Below the pieces are notes generated by a model. It worked only from the letters and a program-made list of their open reading frames with translations, did no database searches and had not been told where the DNA came from. From Pseudomonas congelans (GTDB lineage Bacteria; Pseudomonadota; Gammaproteobacteria; Pseudomonadales; Pseudomonadaceae), in contig NZ_FNJH01000006.1 in the NCBI RefSeq assembly GCF_900103225.1, forward strand, positions 62,001 through 126,000: DNA of 64,000 nt. The letters run 5' to 3'. This document shows, in pieces, positions 8,301-16,310 of this stretch. Made by a program: the position numbers and the translations under genes. Every line of letters starts with the position of its first letter. Position 1 is the first letter of the stretch.

Positions 8301-8987
8301 TCAGAACTTGTAACCCACGCCCACCATGTACACCCACGGGTCGATGTCCACGTCGACCTTGGTCTTGCCGACGGCCAGGGCTGACGGGCCATCCACGGTT
8401 GCTTTGGTGTCGATATCGACGTACCAGACCGAGGCGTTGAGCAGCACGTTGTCGGTGATCATGTAGTCCATCCCCAGCTGTGCGGCCAGGCCGACCGAGT
8501 CCTTGAGCTTGAGGTTGCTGAACCCCTGATCCTTGCGGTTGCCGGTCAGGTCGGTATCGAAGAAGGTGGTGTAGTTGATGCCCACGCCGGCATACGGCTG
8601 GAATTTCGATGACGGCTCCATCGGGTAGTACTGCAACGACAGCGTCGGCGGCAGTTGTTTGATATCGGCCAGCTTGCCATCCAGGCCAGGCCCGAGGCCT
8701 TTGACCGATACGGTGTGGCTGAACGGTGTGGCGGCCAGCAGCTCGATGCCGACGTGCTGGGTCAGCATGTAGGCGAAGGTCAGGCCCAGCTGGTTTTCGC
8801 CGTCGACAGTCGCTTTGGTGCCGGAAACCTTGGCACCGTCAAGGCGCACTTCGCCGCTGTCTTCGTTAGGCTGGACGTGTGCGACACCGGCGCGAACGAT
8901 GAAGTCGCCAGGCTGGTAGGCGTGTGCCGCGACCGGGGCGGTGAGGGCAAGCGCGACAAGGGACGCGCGTAGCAGATGCTTGTGCAT
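8301..8987 (-). CDS. oprG: OmpW family outer membrane protein OprG
   Basis: 228-residue small beta-barrel of the outer membrane. OprG/OmpW barrels have a lateral opening and pass small hydrophobic molecules. A clear signal peptide (MHKHLLRASLVALALT..., cleavage after AHA at residue 23) precedes the mature start YQPGDFIVRAG. LGLTFAYMLTQHVGIELLAA, LQYYPM and YAGVGINYT are family hallmarks, and the chain ends in YKF with the C-terminal aromatic needed for barrel assembly. The same neighbour order is known in P. aeruginosa. An Anr/FNR-like box lies 64-77 bp upstream of the start. Confidence 0.92.
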   Translation of the reverse strand: MHKHLLRASLVALALTAPVAAHAYQPGDFIVRAGVAHVQPNEDSGEVRLDGAKVSGTKATVDGENQLGLTFAYMLTQHVGIELLAATPFSHTVSVKGLGPGLDGKLADIKQLPPTLSLQYYPMEPSSKFQPYAGVGINYTTFFDTDLTGNRKDQGFSNLKLKDSVGLAAQLGMDYMITDNVLLNASVWYVDIDTKATVDGPSALAVGKTKVDVDIDPWVYMVGVGYKF

Positions 8988-9050
8988 GGAGGCTCCAGAG
9001 ATCAGTCAAAATTTATGGGCGTAATGTTAAAGCGCTGTCGAGCGGCGACT

Positions 9051-9064
9051 TTGACTCAGCTCAA
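9051..9064 (-). promoter_or_regulatory. Anr/FNR-type box upstream of oprG
   Basis: On the minus strand the site reads TTGAGCTGAGTCAA, with symmetric TTGA and TCAA half-sites 6 bp apart as in the consensus TTGAT-N4-ATCAA. A TAACAT -10 candidate lies at 9024-9029. This places the box centre near -41.5 relative to a start around 9016, the class II activator position. OprG is known to be oxygen/Anr-responsive in P. aeruginosa. Confidence 0.6.
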
Positions 9065-9090
9065 TGAAATCGCTGGGAACCTCGTGATCC

Positions 9091-9615
9091 TTATGAATCC
9101 GGCAACTCGTAGACAAGAATCTTGTCTGCCTGCATCTGATAACCCGCTTCTGCCAGTTCGCTGGAAGACGACTTGGCCTGCATCGGTCCTTCGATCCAGT
9201 ACGGCTGATACAGCTCATCGACCTTCACACCCAGCTCGCTCGTGACATGCACGATCTGGTTCGCCGGTGGCGGCGGCACATGGATGCAGGCGCCGAAATA
9301 CGGCACCAGCAAAAACTCCGTCACCCGGCCTTCCTCACTGACCTCGAGCGGCACGATGTAGCCCGGTAAACGCACCAGTTTGCCGTCCAGTGCCTTGACC
9401 ACCGGCGCATGCGGCGCCAGTTGGTGGGCCGCAGGCGCTGCCTCCATGGCCAGTGCATCGGACAGCTTGGACATATCGTGGAGCGGAGCCGTTACCGGCT
9501 TCACCACAGGTGCATCGGGTGGAATCATGTCATTCCAGGTCAGCTCTCGCGGCTCGGCTGCCCACACTTGAGTGGTCGCCGAGAACAGCAGAGTGAGTAG
9601 CAAGCGCCGCATCAT
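9091..9615 (-). CDS. DUF3299 exported protein
   Basis: 174 residues with a signal peptide (MMRRLLLTLLFSATTQVWA, cleavage near WA-AE) and then a DUF3299 domain: LVRLPGYIVPLE, then FLLVPYFGACIHVPPPPANQIV with its single conserved Cys, and ending in KILVYELPD. Start ATG at 9615 is supported by AGGA five bases upstream; it lies 9 bp after the permease stop, so it belongs to the ABC operon. The family's function is not established. Linkage to a permease, an ATPase and a zinc-type His-rich protein suggests a periplasmic role in metal handling or export. Confidence 0.82.
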   Translation of the reverse strand: MMRRLLLTLLFSATTQVWAAEPRELTWNDMIPPDAPVVKPVTAPLHDMSKLSDALAMEAAPAAHQLAPHAPVVKALDGKLVRLPGYIVPLEVSEEGRVTEFLLVPYFGACIHVPPPPANQIVHVTSELGVKVDELYQPYWIEGPMQAKSSSSELAEAGYQMQADKILVYELPDS

Positions 9616-9623
9616 GAAGGTCC

Positions 9624-10889
9624 TCATAAACGAATTGACAGTCCATCGGCCAGTGACTGCCTGTAGGCTCGCCAGGCTGGCACGGTTCCCATCAACAGCG
9701 CGCACCCGAGAATGGCACCGAGCAACGTCCATTCATATTGGCCAGGTGGCATAGACGACAGGTACAGACCGTAGTTGTCGAGCACGTAGTCGCGGGCCAC
9801 GAAGATGCCGATATAGAGCAGCGCAAGGCCGCTGATGACACCCGCCAGCGCCAGGGCGAAGGCTTCGAGTATAAGCAGACTTGCGATATGCCAGGGGCGC
9901 GCGCCGACCGAGCGCAGGATGGCCATTTCCCGGCGCCGTTCATTGAGGCTGGTGAGAATCGCAGTCAGCATGCCGATCAGCCCGGTCAACACCACGAACA
10001 GCGAAATCACGAACAGCGCCTTTTCCGCCGTGCCCATCAGGCTCCACAGCTCCTGCAGTGCCACGCCGGGCAGAATCGCCAGCATGGGCTCGCCACGGTA
10101 TTCGTTGATCTCGCGTTGCAGGCTGAAGGTGGAAATCTTACTGTTCAAGCCCAGCATGAATGCGGTGATCGCAGTCGGCGTCAGGTCCATGTTGCGCGCC
10201 TGATCGGCTGAAATACGCTCGTTGCCGCGTGCCGGGGCGCCGTTGTGCCAGTCGATATGAATGGCCTCCATGCCGCCCAGGCTGATATGCAGCGTGCGGT
10301 CCACCGGCGTACCGGTCGGCTTGAGGATACCGACCACGGTGAACGGCTTGTCGTCATGCTTGACCAGGCTGATCGCCGCTACACCGTGCGCCAGTACCAG
10401 CTTGTCGCCCAGCTTGTAATGCAGCGCCTTGGCGACCTCCGAACCCAGCACCACTTCAAAGGGATCGGTCTTGAACTCGCGTCCTTCGGCCATTTCCAGA
10501 TGCTGTTGGCGGCCGAACTGATAATGCTCGAAATACGCTTCGCTGGTGCCCATCACCCGATAGCCACGATGGGAGTCGCCCAGCGAAACCGGGATCGCCC
10601 ACTTGACCTGCTTGCTATTGGCAAAGTGCTCGAAGCTGTCCCAGCGAATGTTGTTGGTGGCATTGCCGATGCGGAACACCGAGTACAACAACAGGTTGAT
10701 CGAGCCGGAGCGCGCACCGACGATCAGGTCGGTGCCGCTGATGGTGCTGGCAAAGCTGGAGCGCGCTTCGGTGCGCACCCGCTCGACGGCCAGTAACAGG
10801 CAGACCGACAGCGCAATGGCGAAGGCAGTGAGAAACGCGGTGAAACGGCGGTTGGCCAGGCTGGCGATGGCCAGACGAAACAGATACAT
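9624..10889 (-). CDS. ABC transporter permease, FtsX/MacB type
   Basis: 421-residue inner-membrane permease with the MacB/LolE-like plan. One N-terminal helix (FRLAIASLANRRFTAFLTAF) is followed by a large periplasmic domain of about 230 residues, then three C-terminal helices within the FtsX domain (SLFVVLTGLIGMLTAIL, LILEAFALALAGVISG, LLGAILGCALLMG). ERRREMAILRSVGARPWHI is the cytoplasmic coupling motif. It begins 1 bp after the ATPase stop. Such permeases drive extrusion or mechanotransmission rather than import; the substrate is unknown. Confidence 0.88.
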   Translation of the reverse strand: MYLFRLAIASLANRRFTAFLTAFAIALSVCLLLAVERVRTEARSSFASTISGTDLIVGARSGSINLLLYSVFRIGNATNNIRWDSFEHFANSKQVKWAIPVSLGDSHRGYRVMGTSEAYFEHYQFGRQQHLEMAEGREFKTDPFEVVLGSEVAKALHYKLGDKLVLAHGVAAISLVKHDDKPFTVVGILKPTGTPVDRTLHISLGGMEAIHIDWHNGAPARGNERISADQARNMDLTPTAITAFMLGLNSKISTFSLQREINEYRGEPMLAILPGVALQELWSLMGTAEKALFVISLFVVLTGLIGMLTAILTSLNERRREMAILRSVGARPWHIASLLILEAFALALAGVISGLALLYIGIFVARDYVLDNYGLYLSSMPPGQYEWTLLGAILGCALLMGTVPAWRAYRQSLADGLSIRL

Positions 10890-10890
10890 C

Positions 10891-11613
10891 TCAAATCTCC
10901 ACGGCGACGGCGGCGCGATTCAGGTCGCTCAGCGACAGATTGCGATCAAACAGCGGTGCCAGGCTTTGGTCATGACTGACGAACAGCAGGCTGGCCCCGG
11001 CCTCGCGGCACTCGGCGAACAACAGGCGAATGAATGCCTCGCGGGAGTCCGCGTCCAGCGCAGACGTAGGCTCATCGGCAATCACCAGCTCCGGTTGACC
11101 GATCAGCGCCCGGGCGGCAGCGACCCGTTGTTGCTGGCCGATGGACAGCGAGTCGGCGCGGCGTGTCAGCATCGCCGGGTCTTTCAGACCCAGGTGGGCG
11201 AGCAGGGTAGTGGTCGCTTTCTCGACGCTGCCGTGGCGTTGTCTGGCACGTTCGGCACGCACGCTGGAAAAATGGCAGGGCAGTTCGATGTTTTCCCGCA
11301 CCGACAAAAACGGCAGCAGGTTGAACTGCTGAAAGATGTAGCCGGTATGGTCGACGCGAAAGCGATCGCGCGCGGCCGAAGAGAGGGCTGACAGTTCCTG
11401 GTTCAAAAGGCGAATGCTGCCGCTGACCGGTTTTTGCACGCCGCCCAGCAGGCCCAGCAGCGTGGTTTTACCGCTGCCGCTGGGGCCTTTGAGAAACAGT
11501 GTTTCACCGCTTTGCAGGCGGAACTCGGGGATGTCCAGCAGTTGCGGATGGCCGGGCCAGTTGAAGCGCAGGTCCGACAGTTCGATCAGTGCTTGGGTCA
11601 TGGGCTGACTCAC
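10891..11613 (-). CDS. ABC transporter ATP-binding protein, LolD/MacB type
   Basis: 240-residue ATPase pairing with the FtsX-like permease. Walker A is GPSGSGKTTL, the signature is LSIGQQQRVAAARAL, and Walker B is LVIADEPTSALD; the Q-loop region is YIFQQFNLLPFLSV. The GTG at 11611-11613 is the longest start; an in-frame ATG at 11601 is equally possible since neither has a strong ribosome site. It is the first gene of the ATPase-permease-DUF3299 operon and is separated from the upstream zinc-protein gene by a terminator. Confidence 0.88.
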   Translation of the reverse strand: MSQPMTQALIELSDLRFNWPGHPQLLDIPEFRLQSGETLFLKGPSGSGKTTLLGLLGGVQKPVSGSIRLLNQELSALSSAARDRFRVDHTGYIFQQFNLLPFLSVRENIELPCHFSSVRAERARQRHGSVEKATTTLLAHLGLKDPAMLTRRADSLSIGQQQRVAAARALIGQPELVIADEPTSALDADSREAFIRLLFAECREAGASLLFVSHDQSLAPLFDRNLSLSDLNRAAVAVEI

Positions 11614-11632
11614 GCTAGGTTGGAAATTAAAA

Positions 11633-11651
11633 GACCGGGCCAGGCCCGGTC
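11633..11651 (-). terminator. Terminator between ZrgA-like gene and the ABC operon
   Basis: GC-rich inverted repeat GACCGGGCC / GGCCCGGTC followed, on the minus strand, by TTTTAATTT. It lies 20 bp after the stop of the His-rich protein gene, so expression of the ABC genes from that promoter would be reduced by read-through control. Confidence 0.7.
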
Positions 11652-11670
11652 GTTGTACCGCAGGGTGCGA

Positions 11671-12258
11671 TCAGAATTTCAGCGTTGGGTTGGCTGCAAT
11701 CACTTCTGCGCCCGACTGGCCGCCTGGCGAAATCAGTTGTACCTGAAGCTTCTTGGTGTCGGGAAAGGTTTTGAAGATTTGCGACAGGTCGAGCTTCTTC
11801 AGAATGGCCGGTGCGTCACAGACGAACTTGTAATGGCCGTGGATTTCACTGTGCTCGTGATGATCGGCATCGCCAGCGGCGGCATGCTCGTCGTGATCGT
11901 CATCCTTGTCACCAAACAGCGGGCTTTCCAGCTTTACCGAAGTGGCCGAGCAATTGGCGGCATCGGCAATGCTGAACAGTGCATTGGGCTTGAGCAGCAA
12001 TTCGCGCGCCTTGGCGACTTTGGCCTTGTCTTCATCCGAGGTCGCAACGTGTTCGAAACCGACGATGTTCATGGCCGGGCTGTCGAATTCGAATTCCAGC
12101 GTCTTGCCTTCCAGCACCACATCCAGACGTCCGACGCCATGCTCGTGCGCACCCAGGCTGCCATGTTCATCGCCATGATCGTGGTCGTGTTCTTCCGCAG
12201 CGTGCGCAGCAACGAGTGGCAACAGGGCGAAAGGCAGGGCGAGTAGCAGACGGCGCAT
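11671..12258 (-). CDS. zrgA: His-rich ZrgA/DUF2796 zinc-associated periplasmic protein
   Basis: 195-residue exported protein with a signal peptide (MRRLLLALPFALLPLVAAHA). Right at the mature N-terminus is a His/Asp cluster (EEHDHDHGDEHGSLGAHEHG). A second metal-binding stretch, DKDDDHDEHAAAGDADHHEH, lies near the middle. The rest (VGRLDVVLEGKTLEFEFDSP, then FSIADAANCSATSV) matches the DUF2796 family, whose Vibrio member ZrgA is zinc-regulated and helps zinc uptake. It probably binds Zn in the periplasm. It is placed immediately upstream of the ABC operon, but a terminator intervenes. Confidence 0.8.
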   Translation of the reverse strand: MRRLLLALPFALLPLVAAHAAEEHDHDHGDEHGSLGAHEHGVGRLDVVLEGKTLEFEFDSPAMNIVGFEHVATSDEDKAKVAKARELLLKPNALFSIADAANCSATSVKLESPLFGDKDDDHDEHAAAGDADHHEHSEIHGHYKFVCDAPAILKKLDLSQIFKTFPDTKKLQVQLISPGGQSGAEVIAANPTLKF

Positions 12259-12559
12259 AGCGGGCTCCAGAACAATAATCGAGAAAAATGTTATGTGATC
12301 TTATAACAAGTGGCGGTCTGCGTGGACGTGTTTTTATCCAGGCGCCGGGTGACCGGACTTTAGCAAAGCGCTATTGATGGCCTTATCGGGAATACCCGGT
12401 CCAGTGCTTATGCCTAAGTAGTCTCACACTTCGCGTCATCAAGTCCTACTCTGGAAGATGAAAATCGCTACACCTGCGCCGGATGCGCAGGAAAGGTTTT
12501 CATCGCCAGCCGCGACCTGCGCTCGACCTGGGCCGAGTGCGACATCAGGGAAGATACTC
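12259..12559. other. Divergent intergenic region, zrgA / NTF2-like
   Basis: 301 bp between divergent genes. It holds the GTTAT/ATAAC palindrome listed separately and otherwise shows no ORF or repeat that I can support. Confidence 0.5.
12290..12307 (-). promoter_or_regulatory. GTTAT-N8-ATAAC palindrome upstream of zrgA
   Basis: Inverted GTTAT (12290-12294) and ATAAC (12303-12307) half-sites, 32 bp upstream of the zrgA start. The half-sites equal those of gammaproteobacterial Zur boxes, but the usual spacing is about 3 bp and here it is 8, so Zur binding is only a possibility. Confidence 0.35.
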
Positions 12560-12982
12560 ATGAACAAGCTCCATTCGAACCGAGAAGTCCTGCGTGCTGT
12601 GTACAAGGATATGACACGCATCACCGAATTTGCCGACGCTGACATCGTGCTGCACAAGGCGGATCAAGGCGCTGGCGGTGGTTTGTCCATAGCCGTTGGC
12701 AAGGAGGCCGTGCTTGCCCACGAGATCAATCTGATCAGACGCACGCATCAGACCCTGTACATGGATGTCCACGACATCGTTGCCAACGATCACTTCGGCT
12801 CGGTGTTGGGAGAGATGCGCGCCAGTTGCGGTGGCCGGAAAATCATCATGCCGTTTTGCGGCCTGTGGCGGTTCCGCGATGGACGAATCATCGAGCACTG
12901 GGAAAACGTCTACGACGTGCGTGCGCTTGGCAATTTCATCAACGGTAAGGAACCGGTCCTCAACCAGTGGCGTTACGGTTGA
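12560..12982 (+). CDS. NTF2-like / SnoaL-like domain protein
   Basis: 140-residue small cytosolic protein of the cone-shaped NTF2-like superfamily. C-terminal markers are IIMPFCGLWRFRDGRIIEHW-ENVYD, as in SnoaL polyketide cyclases and limonene-epoxide-hydrolase-like proteins. The start is the ATG at 12560, with AGGGAAG at 12547-12553; the longer frame from 12458 lacks a ribosome site. Family members range from enzymes to ligand-binding proteins, so no reaction is assigned. It has no obvious operon partner. Confidence 0.75.
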   Translation: MNKLHSNREVLRAVYKDMTRITEFADADIVLHKADQGAGGGLSIAVGKEAVLAHEINLIRRTHQTLYMDVHDIVANDHFGSVLGEMRASCGGRKIIMPFCGLWRFRDGRIIEHWENVYDVRALGNFINGKEPVLNQWRYG

Positions 12983-13043
12983 TCATGGGAATGCGCGCCA
13001 GCCTGTGGGAGCATGTACGCCTGACTGTCAGCAGGTGCACATC

Positions 13044-13397
13044 ATGTTGCGTATTCGTGGAACCGTAGGCCAGTGGCCGGTGGATTTGACCCTTAAACTG
13101 GACGAAGGGGACTGGGCGCAACTGGGCGCGCAGCTCAAGGCGGCCGCTCCGGAGGTGTCCGCCGCCGTGGCCGATAGCAAGCCGCTCAACCAGGACGACA
13201 GGCTCTGGCAGGTCGCTCAGGAATTGCTGCACAAGGCCGGGCAGATGAGTGGACCGGATCTGTTGGGGCAACTGGAAGGGCTGGCGGGCAGCACCGCCGC
13301 GGGCAAGCATCTGCTGGTGCGCCTGCGCCACTCGGCGAACGTGAAAGTCGAGAGCGGCGGAGATGCGCCGCTGTACAGTTGGGTCGGGGCGACCTGA
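13044..13397 (+). CDS. Conserved hypothetical protein, about 117 residues
   Basis: Small soluble protein with no signal peptide or membrane helix. It begins with a beta-strand-like MLRIRGTVGQWPVDLTLKLD, continues through helical segments (DDRLWQVAQELLHKAGQMSG), and ends in VRLRHSANVKVESGGDAPLY. The frame is well supported by codon use and by the tight fit before a terminator. A protein at this place in the zrgA-to-ybbN block is also found in P. aeruginosa as I recall. I do not recognise a function. Confidence 0.7.
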   Translation: MLRIRGTVGQWPVDLTLKLDEGDWAQLGAQLKAAAPEVSAAVADSKPLNQDDRLWQVAQELLHKAGQMSGPDLLGQLEGLAGSTAAGKHLLVRLRHSANVKVESGGDAPLYSWVGAT

Positions 13398-13416
13398 CCT
13401 GACGGCGCTCAGCTAT

Positions 13417-13441
13417 AACAGGCACCCGTGCGGTGCCTGTT
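13417..13441 (+). terminator. Bidirectional terminator
   Basis: Perfect 10-bp arms AACAGGCACC and GGTGCCTGTT with a 5-nt loop, between the convergent 117-residue ORF and the thioredoxin gene. Confidence 0.75.
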
Positions 13442-13451
13442 AGGTTGCGCC

Positions 13452-14324
13452 TCAGTACAGCGCGGCAAACAGCTTGCGACGGTACGCCGTGACCAGTGGA
13501 TGTTCATTGCCCAGCAGGTCGAATACCTGCAGCAACGTCTTGTGCGGCAGGCCCTCGGCGTAGTTGCGATTGCGGATGAACAGCTTGAGCAGGCCCTCGA
13601 GCGCGGCTTCGTACTGTTGGCGCGACAACTGCTGAATCGCCAGTTGCAGTGCTGCTTCATCGTCCTGAGGGTTTTGCGCCAGACGGCTTTTCAGTTCGGC
13701 AGCGTCCGGCAGGGTCGCGGCTTGCGCGAGGAACGTCAGCTGGGCCTTGGCGCCCGCCAGTTCGGCCTTGTGCGCATCACCGGTGACAGCATCGAGTACC
13801 GCCTTGGCCTCGCTCAATTCGCCCCGTTCGGCCAGGCAGCGCGCATACAGAATCAGCGCCGCGCCATTGGTGTTGTCTTCACCCAGCAGTACCTTGAGCT
13901 GTGCTTCGGCCTCGGCGAAACGACTTTCCGCAAACAGCGCCTGTGCCTGCTTGAGCGGATCGGCGGCCGAAGGTGGCGGCATGACCACATGTTGTTCGAG
14001 GATCTTGCGGATTTCCGACTCGGGCTGGGCACCGGCAAAGCCATCTACCGGCTGGCCGTCCTTGAACAGCACTACAGTCGGCAGACTGCGAATGCCGAAG
14101 CGCGCCACGATGTCCTGCTCGATGTCGCAATTGACCTTGGCCAGCAGCAGCTCGCCTTGATAGCTCTCGGTGATTTGCTGCAGCAGGGGCATCAAGACCT
14201 TGCAGGGCGCACACCACTCGGCCCAGAAGTCCACCAGCACCGGCTGGTCGAAGGACTTGTCGATCACCAGTTGATCGAAGTTCGCAGTGGTTGCATCGAA
14301 GATGTAAGCAGTTTCCTGGCTCAT
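13452..14324 (-). CDS. ybbN: Thioredoxin-TPR co-chaperone (YbbN/CnoX family)
   Basis: 290-residue cytosolic protein with an N-terminal thioredoxin domain (residues 1-110) and C-terminal TPR-type helices. YbbN/CnoX proteins hold unfolded clients under chlorine or oxidative stress and pass them to DnaK or GroEL. The active site reads WCAPCK, so unlike the E. coli protein it keeps both cysteines. The cis-Pro segment is RSLPTVVLFKDG. The TPR part is Ala/Leu/Glu-rich (AQALFAESRFAEAEAQLKVL). ATG at 14322-14324 is chosen to fit the domain start; the ORF remains open upstream without homology. Confidence 0.88.
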   Translation of the reverse strand: MSQETAYIFDATTANFDQLVIDKSFDQPVLVDFWAEWCAPCKVLMPLLQQITESYQGELLLAKVNCDIEQDIVARFGIRSLPTVVLFKDGQPVDGFAGAQPESEIRKILEQHVVMPPPSAADPLKQAQALFAESRFAEAEAQLKVLLGEDNTNGAALILYARCLAERGELSEAKAVLDAVTGDAHKAELAGAKAQLTFLAQAATLPDAAELKSRLAQNPQDDEAALQLAIQQLSRQQYEAALEGLLKLFIRNRNYAEGLPHKTLLQVFDLLGNEHPLVTAYRRKLFAALY

Positions 14325-14415
14325 TGCACGTCTCGAAGAATCTGAATGCTGCCAACTATAAAGCCCGCAGGGCAATGCTGAAAGCGGTGTCATTCATGGG
14401 GCTGGGAACTGACTC

Positions 14416-14546
14416 TCGTGCGAATGCTCGGCGTTGGCATGCAGTTCGTGACGCTCTGCGTCGCAATTCTGCGCCGCTGCGCACGCTCAAGGTCGGACGC
14501 AGAGCGTCCAGAAATGCATTCCCACGCTGGAGCGTGCGGAACGATA
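14416..14546. repeat. Palindromic intergenic repeat, copy A (about 130 bp)
   Basis: The unit runs from TCGTGCGAATGCTCGGCGTT to GGAGCGTGCGGAACGAT. The ends form an imperfect inverted repeat of about 28 bp. Internal GACGCTCTGCGTC and GGACGCAGAGCGTC stretches also pair, so the whole unit can fold into a long hairpin. The same unit recurs at 28138, 32686 and 32829. No coding potential is assigned. Confidence 0.8.
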
Positions 14547-14564
14547 AAGCGTGAGTCAGCACGC

Positions 14565-15218
14565 TCACCGCGCCGCGTGATAGAGGCTCACGTCGCGAAA
14601 CTCGTGCGGCTCGGCCAGGTCCGGCAGGGTGTGCGCATGCAGCATCGTCAGACGCTGGTAGGCAGCGTGCTTGAAGTCGCGCACGCGGGAATCCGCTACC
14701 AGTGCCTCGCGGCCTCGGGAAAGAAACTGATCCAGCAGCGGCAGGTTGGCGCGGTCGTAGAGCACGTCGGCGACCAGAATCAGATCGAAGCGGTCCGCCT
14801 CGGCAAAGAAATCCGTCGAGTAGCTCAATGGCACCTGATTGAGTTCGGCATTGGCCCGGCATGCTGCGAGCGCCAGTGGGTCGAGATCGCAGGCCACCAC
14901 TTCGAGCGCCCCGGCCCTGAGCGCGGCAATGCCCGCCACACCCGAACCCGCACCGAAATCCAGTACCCGCTTGCCGGCCACCCAGTGCGGGTTTTCAGCC
15001 AGAAAGCGCGCCAGTGCCAGGCCGCTCGCCCAGCAGAAGCTCCAGTACGGTGGATCTTCCAGAATGCGCCGGGTTTCATCCGGGCTGAAAGCGCGGTCCA
15101 TGTTGGCCTCGTCGATCAGCCACAGCTTCAGATCGGTCCCCGGCAGCGCAGTGACGGCCAGCCGGGCGTCGCCAAGCAGTTCGCTCAGCGCGTGTTGCAG
15201 ATGTTGCGGAGCAATCAT
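14565..15218 (-). CDS. Class I SAM-dependent methyltransferase, PrmA/ETFB-methyltransferase-like
   Basis: 217-residue Rossmann-fold methyltransferase. Motif I is VLDFGAGSGVAGIAAL, an acidic post-I motif follows in VVACDLDPLAL, and the D/N-rich segment is LVADVLYDRANL. The N-terminal SFCWASGLALARFL matches the lysine-methyltransferase branch that includes ETFB and METTL18 relatives, so a protein lysine or histidine target is likely but not proven. It overlaps the lipoprotein gene by 4 bp, so the two form an operon. Confidence 0.8.
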   Translation of the reverse strand: MIAPQHLQHALSELLGDARLAVTALPGTDLKLWLIDEANMDRAFSPDETRRILEDPPYWSFCWASGLALARFLAENPHWVAGKRVLDFGAGSGVAGIAALRAGALEVVACDLDPLALAACRANAELNQVPLSYSTDFFAEADRFDLILVADVLYDRANLPLLDQFLSRGREALVADSRVRDFKHAAYQRLTMLHAHTLPDLAEPHEFRDVSLYHAAR

Positions 15219-15664
15219 GGCGCCTTGACGAACTGCAACTGCCCCAGGGCCTGAGTCGCCGGCTGATCGATACGCATCGACGGCAGGTGCAGAATCAACT
15301 GCCCGGATTTGCTGGCGCGGCCGCGCAACTCGACACGTCCGCCGACCGGAAAGGCTTCCGGGTTGAAACGCAGCTGGAACGGCAATGATTGACCGTTGCC
15401 CTTGAGCAGCGTGTTGGTCAGCAGCTTCTGCGGACGTCCGCGCTCGTCGATGACCAGCATCGCCAGCTCGACCTCGGCGCCGGCCGGCACGCCCAGCAAT
15501 TGGCCGCTGAGTTCACGTTGGTACGGTTGCAGTGGCCCCGGCCCGGCGGGCAGCTTGATCGAAGGTGCGACCGGTGGCGGCGCAGCGGGTTTCGGCGCGT
15601 CATTGCTGCTGCACGCGGCCAGCAAGCCGATGAAGCAGAGTAGAAAAGCGGGGCGTAACGTCAT
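15215..15664 (-). CDS. YbaY/YscW-like lipoprotein
   Basis: 149-residue predicted lipoprotein. MTLRPAFLLCFIGLLAAC forms a type II signal with the lipobox ending at Cys18; SSND follows, so outer-membrane sorting is expected (no Asp at +2). The rest is a small beta-rich domain (LSGQLLGVPAGAEVELAMLV, ending QPATQALGQLQFVKAP) resembling YbaY/YscW lipoproteins. The ATG at 15662-15664 has GGAG seven bases upstream; the upstream GTG would place that ribosome site inside the coding region. Function is unknown. Confidence 0.75.
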   Translation of the reverse strand: MTLRPAFLLCFIGLLAACSSNDAPKPAAPPPVAPSIKLPAGPGPLQPYQRELSGQLLGVPAGAEVELAMLVIDERGRPQKLLTNTLLKGNGQSLPFQLRFNPEAFPVGGRVELRGRASKSGQLILHLPSMRIDQPATQALGQLQFVKAP

Positions 15665-15840
15665 CAAGAGCTCCACAAGGCAAAATTCGAAAGGCTGGGT
15701 GACGCCAAGCGTGCAGTATTACCGAGCCCGGACAATTTCACACCGCTTTAATGCGCGTCTATATACCGTAAACCCTCAGCCTTGTCTTGCCGGCAGGATG
15801 CGCTAACATGGCGCTCCTCATTCTTTTGTTGCCAGCCACC

Positions 15841-16305
15841 ATGCACTGTCCCTTCTGCGGTGCCAATGACACCAAAGTCATCGACTCCCGCCTCGTCGCC
15901 GAAGGCGAGCAAGTACGCCGCCGACGCGAGTGCCTGGCCTGCGGCGAGCGCTTCACCACGTTCGAAACTGCCGAACTGGTCTTGCCGCGTCTGATCAAAC
16001 AGGACGGCAGTCGCCAGCCTTTCGATGAAGAAAAACTGCGCGCCGGTATGCAGCGCGCGCTGGAAAAGCGTCCGGTGAGTGTCGAACGCCTGGAAGCGGC
16101 CCTGGTTCACATCAAACACAAGTTGCGCGCGACCGGCGAACGCGAAGTCAAATCGCTGGTGGTGGGTGAGCTGGTCATGACCGAGCTGCAGAAGCTCGAC
16201 GAAGTGGCCTACATCCGCTTCGCTTCCGTGTACCGCCGCTTTCAGGACCTCAACGAATTCCGTGAAGAAATCGACCGTCTGGCCCGCGAGCCGGGCAAGG
16301 AATAA
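15841..16305 (+). CDS. nrdR: Transcriptional repressor NrdR
   Basis: 154-residue regulator of ribonucleotide reductase genes. The N-terminal zinc ribbon is CPFC (residues 3-6) with CLAC about 28 residues later. An ATP-cone follows from VLPRLIKQDGSRQPFDEEKL. NrdR senses dATP/ATP and binds tandem NrdR boxes before nrd operons. The ATG at 15841 fits the conserved MHCPFC start. It lies 5 bp before ribD, as in many proteobacteria, and is transcribed with it. Confidence 0.96.
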   Translation: MHCPFCGANDTKVIDSRLVAEGEQVRRRRECLACGERFTTFETAELVLPRLIKQDGSRQPFDEEKLRAGMQRALEKRPVSVERLEAALVHIKHKLRATGEREVKSLVVGELVMTELQKLDEVAYIRFASVYRRFQDLNEFREEIDRLAREPGKE

Positions 16306-16310
16306 ATGCA

